Shown here: piece after piece, positions 1 through 8,733 of the stretch
How the letters are laid out: each line of letters starts with the position of its first letter
Position numbering within the stretch: the stretch's first letter is position 1
NCBI RefSeq assembly: GCF_029714425.1
Contig: NZ_CP121668.1
Coordinates: 8,267,501 to 8,331,500, forward strand
Source: Bradyrhizobium sp. CB2312
Lineage (GTDB): Bacteria; Pseudomonadota; Alphaproteobacteria; Rhizobiales; Xanthobacteraceae
Direction: 5' to 3'
Length of the DNA stretch: 64,000 nucleotides
Program-made: the position numbers and the translations under genes
The notes under the pieces: generated by a model
What the model was told of the DNA's origin: nothing
The model's database searches: none
What the model saw: the letters and a program-made list of their open reading frames with translations, nothing else

Positions 1-1
1 G

Positions 2-1648
2 AATGACCCGGCGCTCCTCTCCGGCGAAGATCGTCTGCAACACATGGACCAGATCGACCTGCACTTTGCGCCGCCGCTGAAAACGCGGACAGCGCAAGAA
101 TGGTTTGCGGAGGGGCTGAAACGAAAAATCCCCATCGTGCCGCTGCCTGAGATAGCTGATCTGCTCGAGGACTCTGAGAAGAAGGCGCGCGGCGCGATCG
201 TACCTATCTTTATGAGCAATGAACAGGGCTTGACCGCCGGTTCGATGCAGCGGCTGACACTAACACCGCCCCGCCGGGGCGGAAGAGTTCCCGCTCCTGG
301 CGAGCAGCAGGTTCGCTCGAACACGCGAAGGCACCTATCCAACTCTGGGGCACAGTCGTCTGGCTCCATCGATGCCGATCGGCAGCCATTGCATGGGATG
401 CGCGTGATTGACTTCTCTATGGGCTGGGCTGGGCCATTGTGTACGCGCACATTGGCTGATCTGGGCGCGGACGTCATCAAGATCGAGGCCATCCAGTATC
501 CGGACTGGTTCCGCGGCGTTGACCGTCGACCTGATTACGTCGACGCTGAGATGTACGAAAAAAGAGTACGTTTTAGCATCCTGAACCGCAACAAACGCGG
601 TATCACACTCGACCTGAAAAGACCGAAAGGCCTCGCCCTTGCAAAGCGGCTTATCGCCGGAGCTGATGTGGTTGTTGACAATTATTCAGTTGATGTGCTG
701 TCGAAGCTCGGTCTTGGATATGACGAGCTGAGAACACTCAACCCGCGGCTCGTTATGATGTCGATGTCAGCCTTTGGTGCGAACAGCGTTCATCGCGATT
801 GCCGGGCCTACGGTTCGACTCTCGAACAGGCATCGGGGTTGCCGGGCGTGATCGGGAATCCCGATGGGCCACCGCTGATGAGCCACACCGCCTTTGGCGA
901 CCCCATCGGCGGGTTAAACGGCTGCGCTGCCGTTCTGGTGGCTCTGCTTCACGTGCACAGCACGGGACAGGGGCAGTTTATCGATCTCGCGCAGATCGAA
1001 TGCATGATGCCGTTCGTGGCCCCATGGATGACCGTCCAATCGATCGGCGGCACGCCGCCGATAAGATACGGTAATCGACATCCGCAGTTTGTGCCGCACG
1101 GCTGCTTCCGATGTGCGGGTGAGGACAGCTGGATCGTGGTGGCGGCGACCGACTCGGAGATGTGGCATAGGCTTGCGCTGCTCATTGGCCGGCCCGACTG
1201 GGCGAAGGATGATTCGCTCAAATCTAATGAAGCTCGCCGGGCGATTGAGAGCGCCATCGAGATGGAGATCGCAGGTTGGACGCTTAGCCGCGATGCGGAT
1301 ACCGCCATGTCGGAGTTGCAGAGCTCAAAGGTTGCCGCGGGCGTTGCCCGGCTTCCAATTGACCTGCTCAAAGATCCGCATCTTCGGTCGCGTGCATACC
1401 TCCAGGAGGTCGAACGAGCTTTCATAGGTTTGCATCCGCAGCCCTCGATGCCAATTCGCGAAGGAGGAAGACCCCAATCCATCCGCACAGCGGCGCCGAC
1501 GCTCGGGCAGCATAATAAAGAGATCCTATCAGAGCTTATTGGCCTCTCCGAGAGCGAAATAGCAGAGCTGGCGAGGGAAGGCATCATCGGCACGAAGATG
1601 CTCTCCGAACGAGAACTCGCGAAATCAAACAACGTGTTGTCGGACTGA
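2..1648 (+). CDS. CaiB/BaiF family CoA-transferase, tandem-domain, 5' end outside window
   Basis: The frame is open to the first base, so the gene starts upstream; the ATG at 44 is internal. About 115 residues at the front read like the C-terminal end of one CaiB/BaiF unit (motif IPIVPLPEIADLLED, the usual end of the fold). A low-complexity linker follows, then a full second unit starts at GMRVIDFSMGWAGPL with ADLGADVIKIEA, the standard nucleotide-binding opening of the family. The protein therefore appears to be a fused pair of CoA-transferase units, as seen in some alphaproteobacteria. The family moves CoA between carboxylic acids in the cytoplasm; the acid used here cannot be told. Next gene is 280 bp downstream on the same strand. 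Family call is firm, substrate unknown. Confidence 0.85.
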   Translation, partial: NDPALLSGEDRLQHMDQIDLHFAPPLKTRTAQEWFAEGLKRKIPIVPLPEIADLLEDSEKKARGAIVPIFMSNEQGLTAGSMQRLTLTPPRRGGRVPAPGEQQVRSNTRRHLSNSGAQSSGSIDADRQPLHGMRVIDFSMGWAGPLCTRTLADLGADVIKIEAIQYPDWFRGVDRRPDYVDAEMYEKRVRFSILNRNKRGITLDLKRPKGLALAKRLIAGADVVVDNYSVDVLSKLGLGYDELRTLNPRLVMMSMSAFGANSVHRDCRAYGSTLEQASGLPGVIGNPDGPPLMSHTAFGDPIGGLNGCAAVLVALLHVHSTGQGQFIDLAQIECMMPFVAPWMTVQSIGGTPPIRYGNRHPQFVPHGCFRCAGEDSWIVVAATDSEMWHRLALLIGRPDWAKDDSLKSNEARRAIESAIEMEIAGWTLSRDADTAMSELQSSKVAAGVARLPIDLLKDPHLRSRAYLQEVERAFIGLHPQPSMPIREGGRPQSIRTAAPTLGQHNKEILSELIGLSESEIAELAREGIIGTKMLSERELAKSNNVLSD

Positions 1649-1931
1649 AATATCGGCCTACCCTCTAGATTAGCGACATTTCGGCCTTGGCAGATGGGCC
1701 GCTTACTGACTAGGGATTTGTCGTCGCGCAAGACCCGACCCAGTCTCCGCCCGAGTGCGCGACGCAGCACCACTTCACGGCAGGCCGAGTCTCAAGCGCC
1801 TAACTCTGATGCATGGAGGACTACCAGCAAGAGTAGGTTCATTGCTGTCGATCCGCAGGTAAGTAAACAAGTCATTCTCGGAAGAAGGCTGTCGCTACTT
1901 CCTGAACCGCTTATTTACGAAGGAGACAACT

Positions 1932-3230
1932 ATGGCTGGAGCGACTGGCGATTCACGTCGTTTGCAGACTTTCGAAGCATTAGAATCAAACGTCCGGCTA
2001 TACTCGCGTTCGTTCCCAGCCTTGTTCAGTCGCGCGCGCGGCTCCATTATGCTATCGGAGGGGGGGCATAAGGTCATTGATTTCCTGTCTGGTGCTGGAG
2101 CCCTGAACTACGGGCACAACAATCACCAAATCAGAGCCGCCATTACAGAGTACCTGGCATCGGATGCTGTGGTGCATGGACTTGATATGGCCACTCCTGC
2201 AAAGCTCGAATTTATGGAGACTTTCAGCTCTGTCATTCTTCAGGAGCGGGGGCTGAAATACCGATTTCAATTCACAGGACCAACAGGTGCTAATGCAATT
2301 GAGGCAGCTTTAAAACTGTCTCGCAAAGTCACGGGGCGGCAAAATATCGTTTCATTCACGCATGCATATCACGGTCTGAGCTTAGGGGCGGTTGCTGCGA
2401 CCGGTAGTCGTTTTCATCGCACGGCCAGCGGAGTCTCGTTATCGGGCATAACTTTCATGCCTTATGACGGCTATTTTGGACAGGCTATTGATACGGCTGA
2501 GTACATGCGGAAAGTACTGCTGGACAGTAACAGCGGCATTGATGCTCCAGCAGCCGTTCTCGTCGAATCTATACAGGGAGAAGGGGGTATAAACGCAGCA
2601 AGCAAGGAATGGCTGCAATCAGTTCAAGCCATAGCAAAAGAAGCTGGTGCTCTTTTCATAGTCGACGATATCCAGATGGGCTGTGGCCGCACGGGCGAAT
2701 TCTTTAGCTTCGAGTTCGCGGGGTTGTCGCCAGATATCGTCGTAATGTCGAAATCGCTCAGTGGGTACGGTCTGCCATTGTCAATGTTGCTGATCAAAGA
2801 GGAGATCGATGCATGGGAGCCCGGAGAGCACACGAGTACCTTCCGAGGTAATAACCTTGCGCTTGTATCTGCAACCGCCGCTATTAATATCTATTGGCGC
2901 AGTCAGACGTTCTCGGAGGGTGTTCAACGTCTGTCAGACCTTGTTCGGCGCCGACTTGAGGCCATCTCATTCAAGCACGGAAACAGGTTTGCCGTTCGAG
3001 GGCGAGGTCTGGCCGTAGGCTTTGATTGCCAGATGGCCGAAATCGCAGAAGTGACCTCGCGTAAGGCGTTTGACAAGGGATTGATTGTCGAACGATGCGG
3101 ACCTGATGATCAGGTTTTAAAAGTATTTCCTGCGCTCACGATTGACTCTGATACGCTAAGTCAAGGTCTTGAGATATTCGAGGAATCCTTGACCGAAACA
3201 CTAAGAAGCTCGAAGTTATCGGACATCTAA
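1932..3230 (+). CDS. Class III PLP aminotransferase, EctB-like (diaminobutyrate--2-oxoglutarate type)
   Basis: A 432-residue fold-type I enzyme of usual length. Visible marks: GPTGANAIEAALKLSRK (cofactor phosphate region), HAYHGLSLGA, VESIQGEGGIN, the Asp of IVDDIQMGCGRTG that pairs with the pyridine nitrogen, and the Schiff-base Lys in VMSKSLSGYGLP. Overall pattern is closest to L-2,4-diaminobutyrate transaminases (ectoine or diaminobutyrate siderophore routes), but no ectA or ectC is present, so it may aminate another omega-aldehyde or 2-oxo acid. Start ATG at 1932 has a strong AGGAG ribosome site eight bases before it. It stands alone, between the CoA-transferase and an IS5 element. Confidence 0.85.
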   Translation: MAGATGDSRRLQTFEALESNVRLYSRSFPALFSRARGSIMLSEGGHKVIDFLSGAGALNYGHNNHQIRAAITEYLASDAVVHGLDMATPAKLEFMETFSSVILQERGLKYRFQFTGPTGANAIEAALKLSRKVTGRQNIVSFTHAYHGLSLGAVAATGSRFHRTASGVSLSGITFMPYDGYFGQAIDTAEYMRKVLLDSNSGIDAPAAVLVESIQGEGGINAASKEWLQSVQAIAKEAGALFIVDDIQMGCGRTGEFFSFEFAGLSPDIVVMSKSLSGYGLPLSMLLIKEEIDAWEPGEHTSTFRGNNLALVSATAAINIYWRSQTFSEGVQRLSDLVRRRLEAISFKHGNRFAVRGRGLAVGFDCQMAEIAEVTSRKAFDKGLIVERCGPDDQVLKVFPALTIDSDTLSQGLEIFEESLTETLRSSKLSDI

Positions 3231-3406
3231 AACGCGAGCGGCCGCCGACGGATTGGTACTTCTTCAGCATCTTTGCTTCGTCGCCGCTTTGGGCGATCGC
3301 CGTCGCAAGCAGGATAGATTCCGCCTGCGGCGCCAGCCACCGAACAGCCTGCAACAATTTGCGGCCTGTAGGTAGTCGTTCGTGAAGAACGTCCCTGAGC
3401 ACCGTT

Positions 3407-4741
3407 TTACGCAAGGTGTGATTGCGATAGGTGGCGACAGAGCATCCATAACAGGCCGCATAAAAGTTCGGTGAGCCAGCGGCGGAGCAGGCTGAAGTTG
3501 TAGCCGGCGGCGGCGAGCACGGCGTTGGTGCGGTCGCCGTCGCGACCCTTGAGATGGTTACGGCGCATTCGGTGGTCGTCCTTGAGATGGCCGATCACAG
3601 GCTCGACGGCGGCGCGACGCCGCATCTCGCGGCGGATGGCTTTGGTGACACGGCGAACCTGGCCACTGATCCAGACCTTGAACCGGTCAGGATAGTTGTG
3701 GCCGCGGTAGCCCTTGTCGCCGTGGATGCGGCGCGCTGCAACACCAGTGAGCTTTTCGAGGTCGGCGATGACGGGACCGAGCGTGTGGCCGTCATAGGGA
3801 TTGCCGTGCAGGGCCTTGGCATGCAATACGAACTGCCCGCCTTTGGGCGCGGTGGCAGGCGTGGCAATCGAGACTTTGCAGCCAAATTCGTAAGGTGCCC
3901 GGGCCTTGCCTTTGCCGATGCACTCCACCTCGGGGGCGTGCAACGAGTAGACCTTGGGACCGCGCTGACGCTGCTCTTGATGGCGAACCCGGTGGGCGAG
4001 ATCGAGCAGCGGACCAAAGCGATCCTCAAGCGCAGGGTCGCCCTCGATCTTGCGTCTGATGTCACGGATGATGCGGCCAAGCCGGGTGCGCAGGAATTTG
4101 AGCTCTCGCCGGGCACGCTTGAACTGGTGGGCATGCGTGTAGCGTCCCACCATGATGGCGGCGCGCCTGGCCACGCGCAGATAGCTTTGGCGCAGTTCGA
4201 CGCTCTCGCGTTTGGCCAAACCGACCAGCTTCTCGATCGCCCGGTGCATGAGCCGTGCATCGCTCGGATGCGCGATCGCCTTCTCCTGTACGGTGGTATC
4301 CACAACGAGCCGCTCGAGATCTTTGGTCTCGATTGCCCCAGTTCGATGCGCCACCGAGAGGCTTTCTTGCAACAGCGCGGCGATCTGCTCCTCACCCAGC
4401 CGCTGGCGCCAGCGGGTCAGCGACGAGCGATCGAATGGCAAGTCGTGCCGGAACACCACCTCGCCGCAGAAATGCTGAAAATACGGGTTCTCGACCCACC
4501 TGTCGCACAGCGCCTCGTCAGAGAGATTGTGCATGTGCTTGAGGATGAATAGTCCGGCTACCAATCGTGTCGGCAACGGTGGCTGCCCCGGCCCGAGGCG
4601 ACAGACCGAACTGAAGCGTCCCGCCAGGAAGTCCCAATCGATCTCCGCCGCCAGACGCACCAACGGATGGCGAAGGTTGATGATCTTCTCCAGAGATGGA
4701 CGAAACAGATCGTCCTGACGATCGTCGCGCGGATGGCTCAT
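3407..4741 (-). CDS. IS5-family transposase (DUF772 + DDE)
   Basis: A 444-residue transposase. The N-terminal DUF772-type region holds LPTRLVAGLFILKHMHNLSD and LPFDRSSLTRWRQRLGEEQ. DDE candidates are Asp in VVDTTVQEKAIAHP, Asp in IHGDKGYRGHNYP and Glu in AAVEPVIGHLK. Start set at the ATG at 4741, which has GGAG at good spacing and matches the usual MSHPRDD opening of these rhizobial elements; the reading frame is open further upstream but without family similarity. The last 15 residues (after ELLCGL) differ from what I expect for the family and may read into flanking DNA. I could not fix the terminal inverted repeats. Probably active or recently active. Confidence 0.85.
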   Translation of the reverse strand: MSHPRDDRQDDLFRPSLEKIINLRHPLVRLAAEIDWDFLAGRFSSVCRLGPGQPPLPTRLVAGLFILKHMHNLSDEALCDRWVENPYFQHFCGEVVFRHDLPFDRSSLTRWRQRLGEEQIAALLQESLSVAHRTGAIETKDLERLVVDTTVQEKAIAHPSDARLMHRAIEKLVGLAKRESVELRQSYLRVARRAAIMVGRYTHAHQFKRARRELKFLRTRLGRIIRDIRRKIEGDPALEDRFGPLLDLAHRVRHQEQRQRGPKVYSLHAPEVECIGKGKARAPYEFGCKVSIATPATAPKGGQFVLHAKALHGNPYDGHTLGPVIADLEKLTGVAARRIHGDKGYRGHNYPDRFKVWISGQVRRVTKAIRREMRRRAAVEPVIGHLKDDHRMRRNHLKGRDGDRTNAVLAAAGYNFSLLRRWLTELLCGLLWMLCRHLSQSHLA

Positions 4742-5865
4742 GGGTTCTCCCCAATAGCGAATCTCGCCGTCAAAGGAATCACGAAGCCGCCCAATCCGGA
4801 ATCCAAAAACGCAAGAAAACCAGGACCTACCCACGGCATTCTTGCAAAATCGAATACTTGCCCGCGTCAAATCACTGCGACAGATCAATCGCTTCCGAAT
4901 TCTTCACGGGCGACTAGGTACGAACCGCCTCCACCGCGCGTTGCCCGAACCCAGGGCCGAAGTTTGGCACAAAGCCCACGAGAAACTTGGGACATGCGGC
5001 TCGTTTCCAGAAATGGACAGGACGACGCCCTCGCGAGCCATGCGGAGCCAAACTTCGTGATCGACCAGTGGTGCCAAAGTCGTTCGCCGTCTCGATGTTT
5101 CGCCGAGCGGCGCGGCCGGGGCGCAGCACGCTGATCCGCGCGAGCTCCCATGCGGCGTTACAGAAGAATTTGTAGCAGTCGTGGCTCAAGTCGATAGTCG
5201 CCATTCCGGAGAATCTGGTCTGTTAGAAACGTGCGACCACGTAAAGTATGGGACCGGGACCAACCCGCCACGAACATATCGGCAGAGACGATATCGTCGC
5301 AGAATCCGGCCGCGCAGGCTAGCATCCTAACCCGTCATCGAATCCATTAGCTAAGACGGAGGTCGTGGCCGCCTGGTCGAAGCCACAAGGAGAGCCGCGA
5401 TGGCCTCTTGCTCGAGCCGGACGGCCCGCCCTTCAAGTACCGAATGACGCGAACGTGTTCGCCTGCGAGGTTGATGAAACCACGCAGCCCTCTGGTTGCT
5501 GCTGCGGGAGAACGGCAAATATAACCTAGCTCCCAAAGCCCACCCGAAGGGATCGGGCAGCTCGTCTTCGTGCGCGCGGCTTGCCCCAGCTGCTAGTGAA
5601 TCCTCGCCTCAGCTGGCCTCATGATGTTGGCCTCGGACCATCTTGCTCCGTCGAGCGGCCTCACACCGTGGGATTGCACCGCCTAAGCTCCAAATTGCTG
5701 ACGGGGATTCTTGAAAGCGCCGGAGGCCTCGGAGCGTTTGTTTCGCGTGAACGTTCTATTTGGTTGCTTGGTTAGCTTATGGCTCGGCAACTTGCACGAC
5801 GCTCAACCAGGCATAGCGTTCCGTTGCGGGCTCCTGTGCCACAAAGTGATTCTACGTGAGGAGTT
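4742..5865. other. Gene-poor region beside IS5 element
   Basis: About 1.1 kb. The first 100-150 bases probably belong to the IS5 element's end. The rest shows only short overlapping open frames on both strands with no recognisable domain, no good ribosome sites and no tRNA. I see nothing else I can name. Confidence 0.4.
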
Positions 5866-6144
5866 CTATTTGGTATCGCGTGGGCGCTTCGGCTTGCGGC
5901 CTTTGGGCAGGGTTTTCGGAACTGTCGCCCCCTGGTCTGGCTGAACAACCAAGTCAGTCAGGGGAACACCTAACGTATCGGCGATACGCTCGATAAGATC
6001 AATCGTCGGGTTCGCTTTTCCGAGCTCCAGACCGCTCATATAGGAGTTGTCGATGCCCGCATCGTAAGCGAGTTGCTCTTGCGGAATGCCGCGATCCACG
6101 CGGATCCGGCGCACATTCCAGCCTACCAGCGCACGAGCTCTCAT
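5866..6144 (-). CDS. Xre-family (HTH_3) transcriptional regulator, small
   Basis: A 92-residue Cro/CI-type regulator. The HTH lies at about residues 8-65 (VRRIRVDRGIPQEQLAYDAG, then SYMSGLELGKANPTIDLIER and ADTLGVPLTDLV), followed by a basic tail ending KGRKPKRPRDTK. Such short regulators often act as antitoxins or as control proteins of restriction systems, but neither a toxin nor a methyltransferase sits next to it. The start ATG at 6144 lacks a clear ribosome site. DNA-binding role is firm; target unknown. Confidence 0.8.
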   Translation of the reverse strand: MRARALVGWNVRRIRVDRGIPQEQLAYDAGIDNSYMSGLELGKANPTIDLIERIADTLGVPLTDLVVQPDQGATVPKTLPKGRKPKRPRDTK

Positions 6145-6832
6145 GCGCTAAAACAGCCATTTGTTAGGCCATCAAAACACGGTATAAAACCAAACTATTA
6201 CAGTAAGTTTGTTCCTGATACAGGTAAGCGGAGCCTGCGCTTGGCGGCTGGATTGTCCCGCATCTTGATTGTGCAAATGGCGACGCCGCCTGGCTTGAGA
6301 AGCCCCAGATCCTCCGAACAAATTCATCTCTAATTCAGGGGCGTCCATCGCATTAGTTGATGCCTGTCACCTAACCATTGCGTCCCCACGTTAGTGCGTC
6401 GGCGAAGCGAGCGCGGTCGTGGGGACAAAGACATGGCATTTTCAACTCAGTGCATTGGCTTACATCGTTGCGACTTTGCGCAAGGTAAGTCGACGGCCGA
6501 CATTGTTAGTCCTCATCGAATTGCGAGCGCGCCGATAGAGCGTCGTGTGAGCGTACCTCGTACACGCCGCACGGTCAGTTCATGTGCGCGCGCACCTCTT
6601 TTCTTAGCCGTGTATGTGCGGCGTACTGAGCTGAGGCAACGCGAGCATTCCGTAGCCTGCAGGGGATGTTCTGCGCGCAGCGAGTTGCCGACGGTGCCCG
6701 GTCACGCCGAGCACGAGCGGCCTGATGTGTAGCGCGTTCGCTTCTCGTTAGTTTGGTGCCGCGCGCGACAGGGGCGAACACCGACATCGACGGGTTTGTA
6801 TTTTCCTACGTGAGAAACATAGGGGTCTATGT
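6145..6832. other. Intergenic region without recognisable gene
   Basis: Nearly 700 bases upstream of the porin. Short frames occur in all directions but none has a domain or convincing translation start. It presumably carries the promoters for the Xre gene and the porin; I could not fix a specific motif. Confidence 0.35.
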
Positions 6833-7042
6833 TTGCGTACTTTTGAGCGGAGAACTTCGGTGCTGAAAGACATCTTCGGACTAAGAGCGGATGGGCCAAC
6901 CCTCTATTCAATAATATCTTTCCGGTCGTTGCATCGCCGCCGCGAGGGGCGTCGGGGCTTGTTGACCAGAGTGGCCGAGACCAAGTCACGCTCTGTCGTG
7001 ATTGACGCGAGCGCTGAAGAGCCCCCGCTCTATTCGAACACG

Positions 7043-8548
7043 ATTGTTAAGAAGGTCGTGCTGGCTTCAGCGGCAGGCGTGATCGCCTCTGGCGGGGCGC
7101 AGGCGGCCGATTTTCCCGTCAAAGCCAAAGCGATCGAGTACGTGAAGGTGTGCTCCACCTATGGTGCCGGATTCTATTACATCCCGGGCACGGACACCTG
7201 CATCAAGCTGGGTGGTTTCGTTCGCGCCGACGTGATGCTGGGCAGCAATAGTTTTGTTCTGAACCCGGTTTCCGGTGTCGGTGCTGCGCACAACCGCCTG
7301 AGCAATGCCTACACCGCTCGGTCTCGCGCAGACCTCAGCATCGACACGCGTACAGCAAGCGAATACGGCGTGGTCCGCACCTTCTTCGAGGGGAACTTTA
7401 CCTGGAAGACGGGTTCGACGAGTGCGGCCGGATCGGGCGCAACAGCGTATTCCGGCGATGGGATCGGGCTCGGGACGCTTAGCATCTGGTATGCCTTCAT
7501 CCAATTCGCGGGCTTTACGATGGGAAAGGCGGTCTCCCAGTTCAGCGCTCCTTGGACAAACTATCCGGCGAACAACTTCTTCGATGGTCTGCCGGGCGGC
7601 GGTGGCGATGCCTCGGGTGTCAACCAGTTCAGCTATACTGCTGACTTCGGCCAGGGGATTACGGCGACGCTTTCTGCGCAGGATCCAACGGCCTATTACC
7701 AGACCAATATCTGGAATACGACGAATGCCACGGCCGCCGGCATCGTGACGGGTACTTACGGCTCGCAGAGTTATGGCGGCACCGTGGCTCCCGATATTGT
7801 CGGCATGATGCGGATCGACCAGGCTTGGGGTCTCTTCCAGGCGTCGGCCGCGGCGCACAACAACCATGCGGCGTACTATGGTGGGAGCGAAGTCACAGGA
7901 CACGCCGACGATAAGTGGGGCTGGGCCGGTCAGCTGGCGCTATCGATCAAGAATATTCCGACCGGCCCGGGGGACACGATCAATTTGCAGGCGGCTTACA
8001 CCAAGGGTGCCAGCAGCTTTAGCATCCAGGAAAACATCCCGACCGCGTGGGCGATGTACGGGGGCACTGGCCGACCGGGGGCGTATCAGAGCCTCGGTTT
8101 CGCCGGCGTTGCTGATGCCATCTATTCCGGCTCGACGTCGGCAACTAGCACGGCTTTTCAGCTGACCACGACGTACGGCTTCAACGGTGGTTACATTCAT
8201 AACTGGGATCCGTATTGGAATACTGCGGTTTACGGCGGGTGGGCCGCTATTCGCTACACCGATGCGGCCAAGGCTCAGATTTGCGGCAGCGCTGGCATGG
8301 CCGCACTCGGGTTGACAGGTGTTTGCAACCCCGACTTCAATATTGCTGCGGTCGGCACGGTTACGCGCTGGACGCCGGTCAGAAACCTGACGTTCTCCGC
8401 GGATCTGTTCGCCACATTCCTCGATCAGAAATATTCTGGCACTATTGCGGCGCCGGCGGTCCCGGCAGTTGCCAAACCTGCTGCAGTATATGAACTCAAG
8501 AACCAGAGCGCGTTCAGTATGCTGCTGCGCATCCAGCGCAATTGGTAG
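7043..8548 (+). CDS. Porin (Porin_2, rhizobial OmpIIIA type), start codon uncertain
   Basis: An outer-membrane porin of about 500 residues. A hydrophobic signal segment (KKVVLASAAGVIASGGAQA, cleavage before ADFPVK) precedes the signature YVKVCSTYGAGFYYIPGTDTC and a long beta-rich region ending in aromatic-rich strands (LLRIQRNW). Relatives begin MK.VK at exactly the place where this gene has the codon ATT (7043) followed by Val-Lys-Lys. No ATG or convincing ribosome site exists in frame: alternatives are GTG 7058, which removes the basic n-region, or TTG 6833, which adds 70 residues of non-signal sequence. I set the start at the ATT position by homology. The gene may be silent through loss of its start codon or may use a rare start. 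Confidence 0.75.
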   Translation: MVKKVVLASAAGVIASGGAQAADFPVKAKAIEYVKVCSTYGAGFYYIPGTDTCIKLGGFVRADVMLGSNSFVLNPVSGVGAAHNRLSNAYTARSRADLSIDTRTASEYGVVRTFFEGNFTWKTGSTSAAGSGATAYSGDGIGLGTLSIWYAFIQFAGFTMGKAVSQFSAPWTNYPANNFFDGLPGGGGDASGVNQFSYTADFGQGITATLSAQDPTAYYQTNIWNTTNATAAGIVTGTYGSQSYGGTVAPDIVGMMRIDQAWGLFQASAAAHNNHAAYYGGSEVTGHADDKWGWAGQLALSIKNIPTGPGDTINLQAAYTKGASSFSIQENIPTAWAMYGGTGRPGAYQSLGFAGVADAIYSGSTSATSTAFQLTTTYGFNGGYIHNWDPYWNTAVYGGWAAIRYTDAAKAQICGSAGMAALGLTGVCNPDFNIAAVGTVTRWTPVRNLTFSADLFATFLDQKYSGTIAAPAVPAVAKPAAVYELKNQSAFSMLLRIQRNW

Positions 8549-8647
8549 GTCGTCGCTTCGACGGGCGGAAATATGCTCCAGAAGAGTTCGCGAGGGTCGA
8601 GGCGGCCGTCCTCGATCGGGTGGCTAGCTCGGTGCTAACATCATTGT

Positions 8648-8675
8648 AAGGCGGCCGACGCGCGTCGGCCGCCTT
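8648..8675 (+). terminator. Perfect 28-bp GC-rich palindrome, terminator-like, after porin
   Basis: From 8648 to 8675 the sequence is a perfect inverted repeat (arms AAGGCGGCCGACGC and its complement). It is 100 bases after the porin stop, as expected for a transcription terminator, though the following T-run is short. The right arm overlaps the tRNA-Gly-like sequence by five bases, so it may instead mark the junction of the integration remnant. Confidence 0.55.
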
Positions 8676-8716
8676 CCAAGCTGAATACGAGGGTTCGATT
8701 CCTTTCACCGGCTCCA
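8671..8716 (+). repeat. 3' half of tRNA-Gly(UCC), attachment-site remnant
   Basis: These 46 bases match the 3' half of alphaproteobacterial tRNA-Gly(UCC) from memory with about two differences: anticodon loop CTTCCAAG with anticodon TCC, then the variable region, the T-arm with GGTTCGATTCC and the acceptor end CACCGGCTCCA. No D-arm or 5' half lies upstream, so it is not a working tRNA. Integrases that target tRNA genes leave such 3'-end duplications, so this is best read as an att remnant of an integrated island. The two substitutions weaken acceptor and T-stem pairing, consistent with decay. Confidence 0.7.
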
Positions 8717-8733
8717 AAGGAATTTTGTCCGGC

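Noticed and set aside
3554..4552. Long plus-strand open frame of 332 codons
   Set aside because: Fully antisense to the IS5 transposase; no domain, composition follows the opposite strand's codon bias.
7067..7903. 278-codon minus-strand frame opposite the porin
   Set aside because: Shadow of the porin gene with no recognisable motif.
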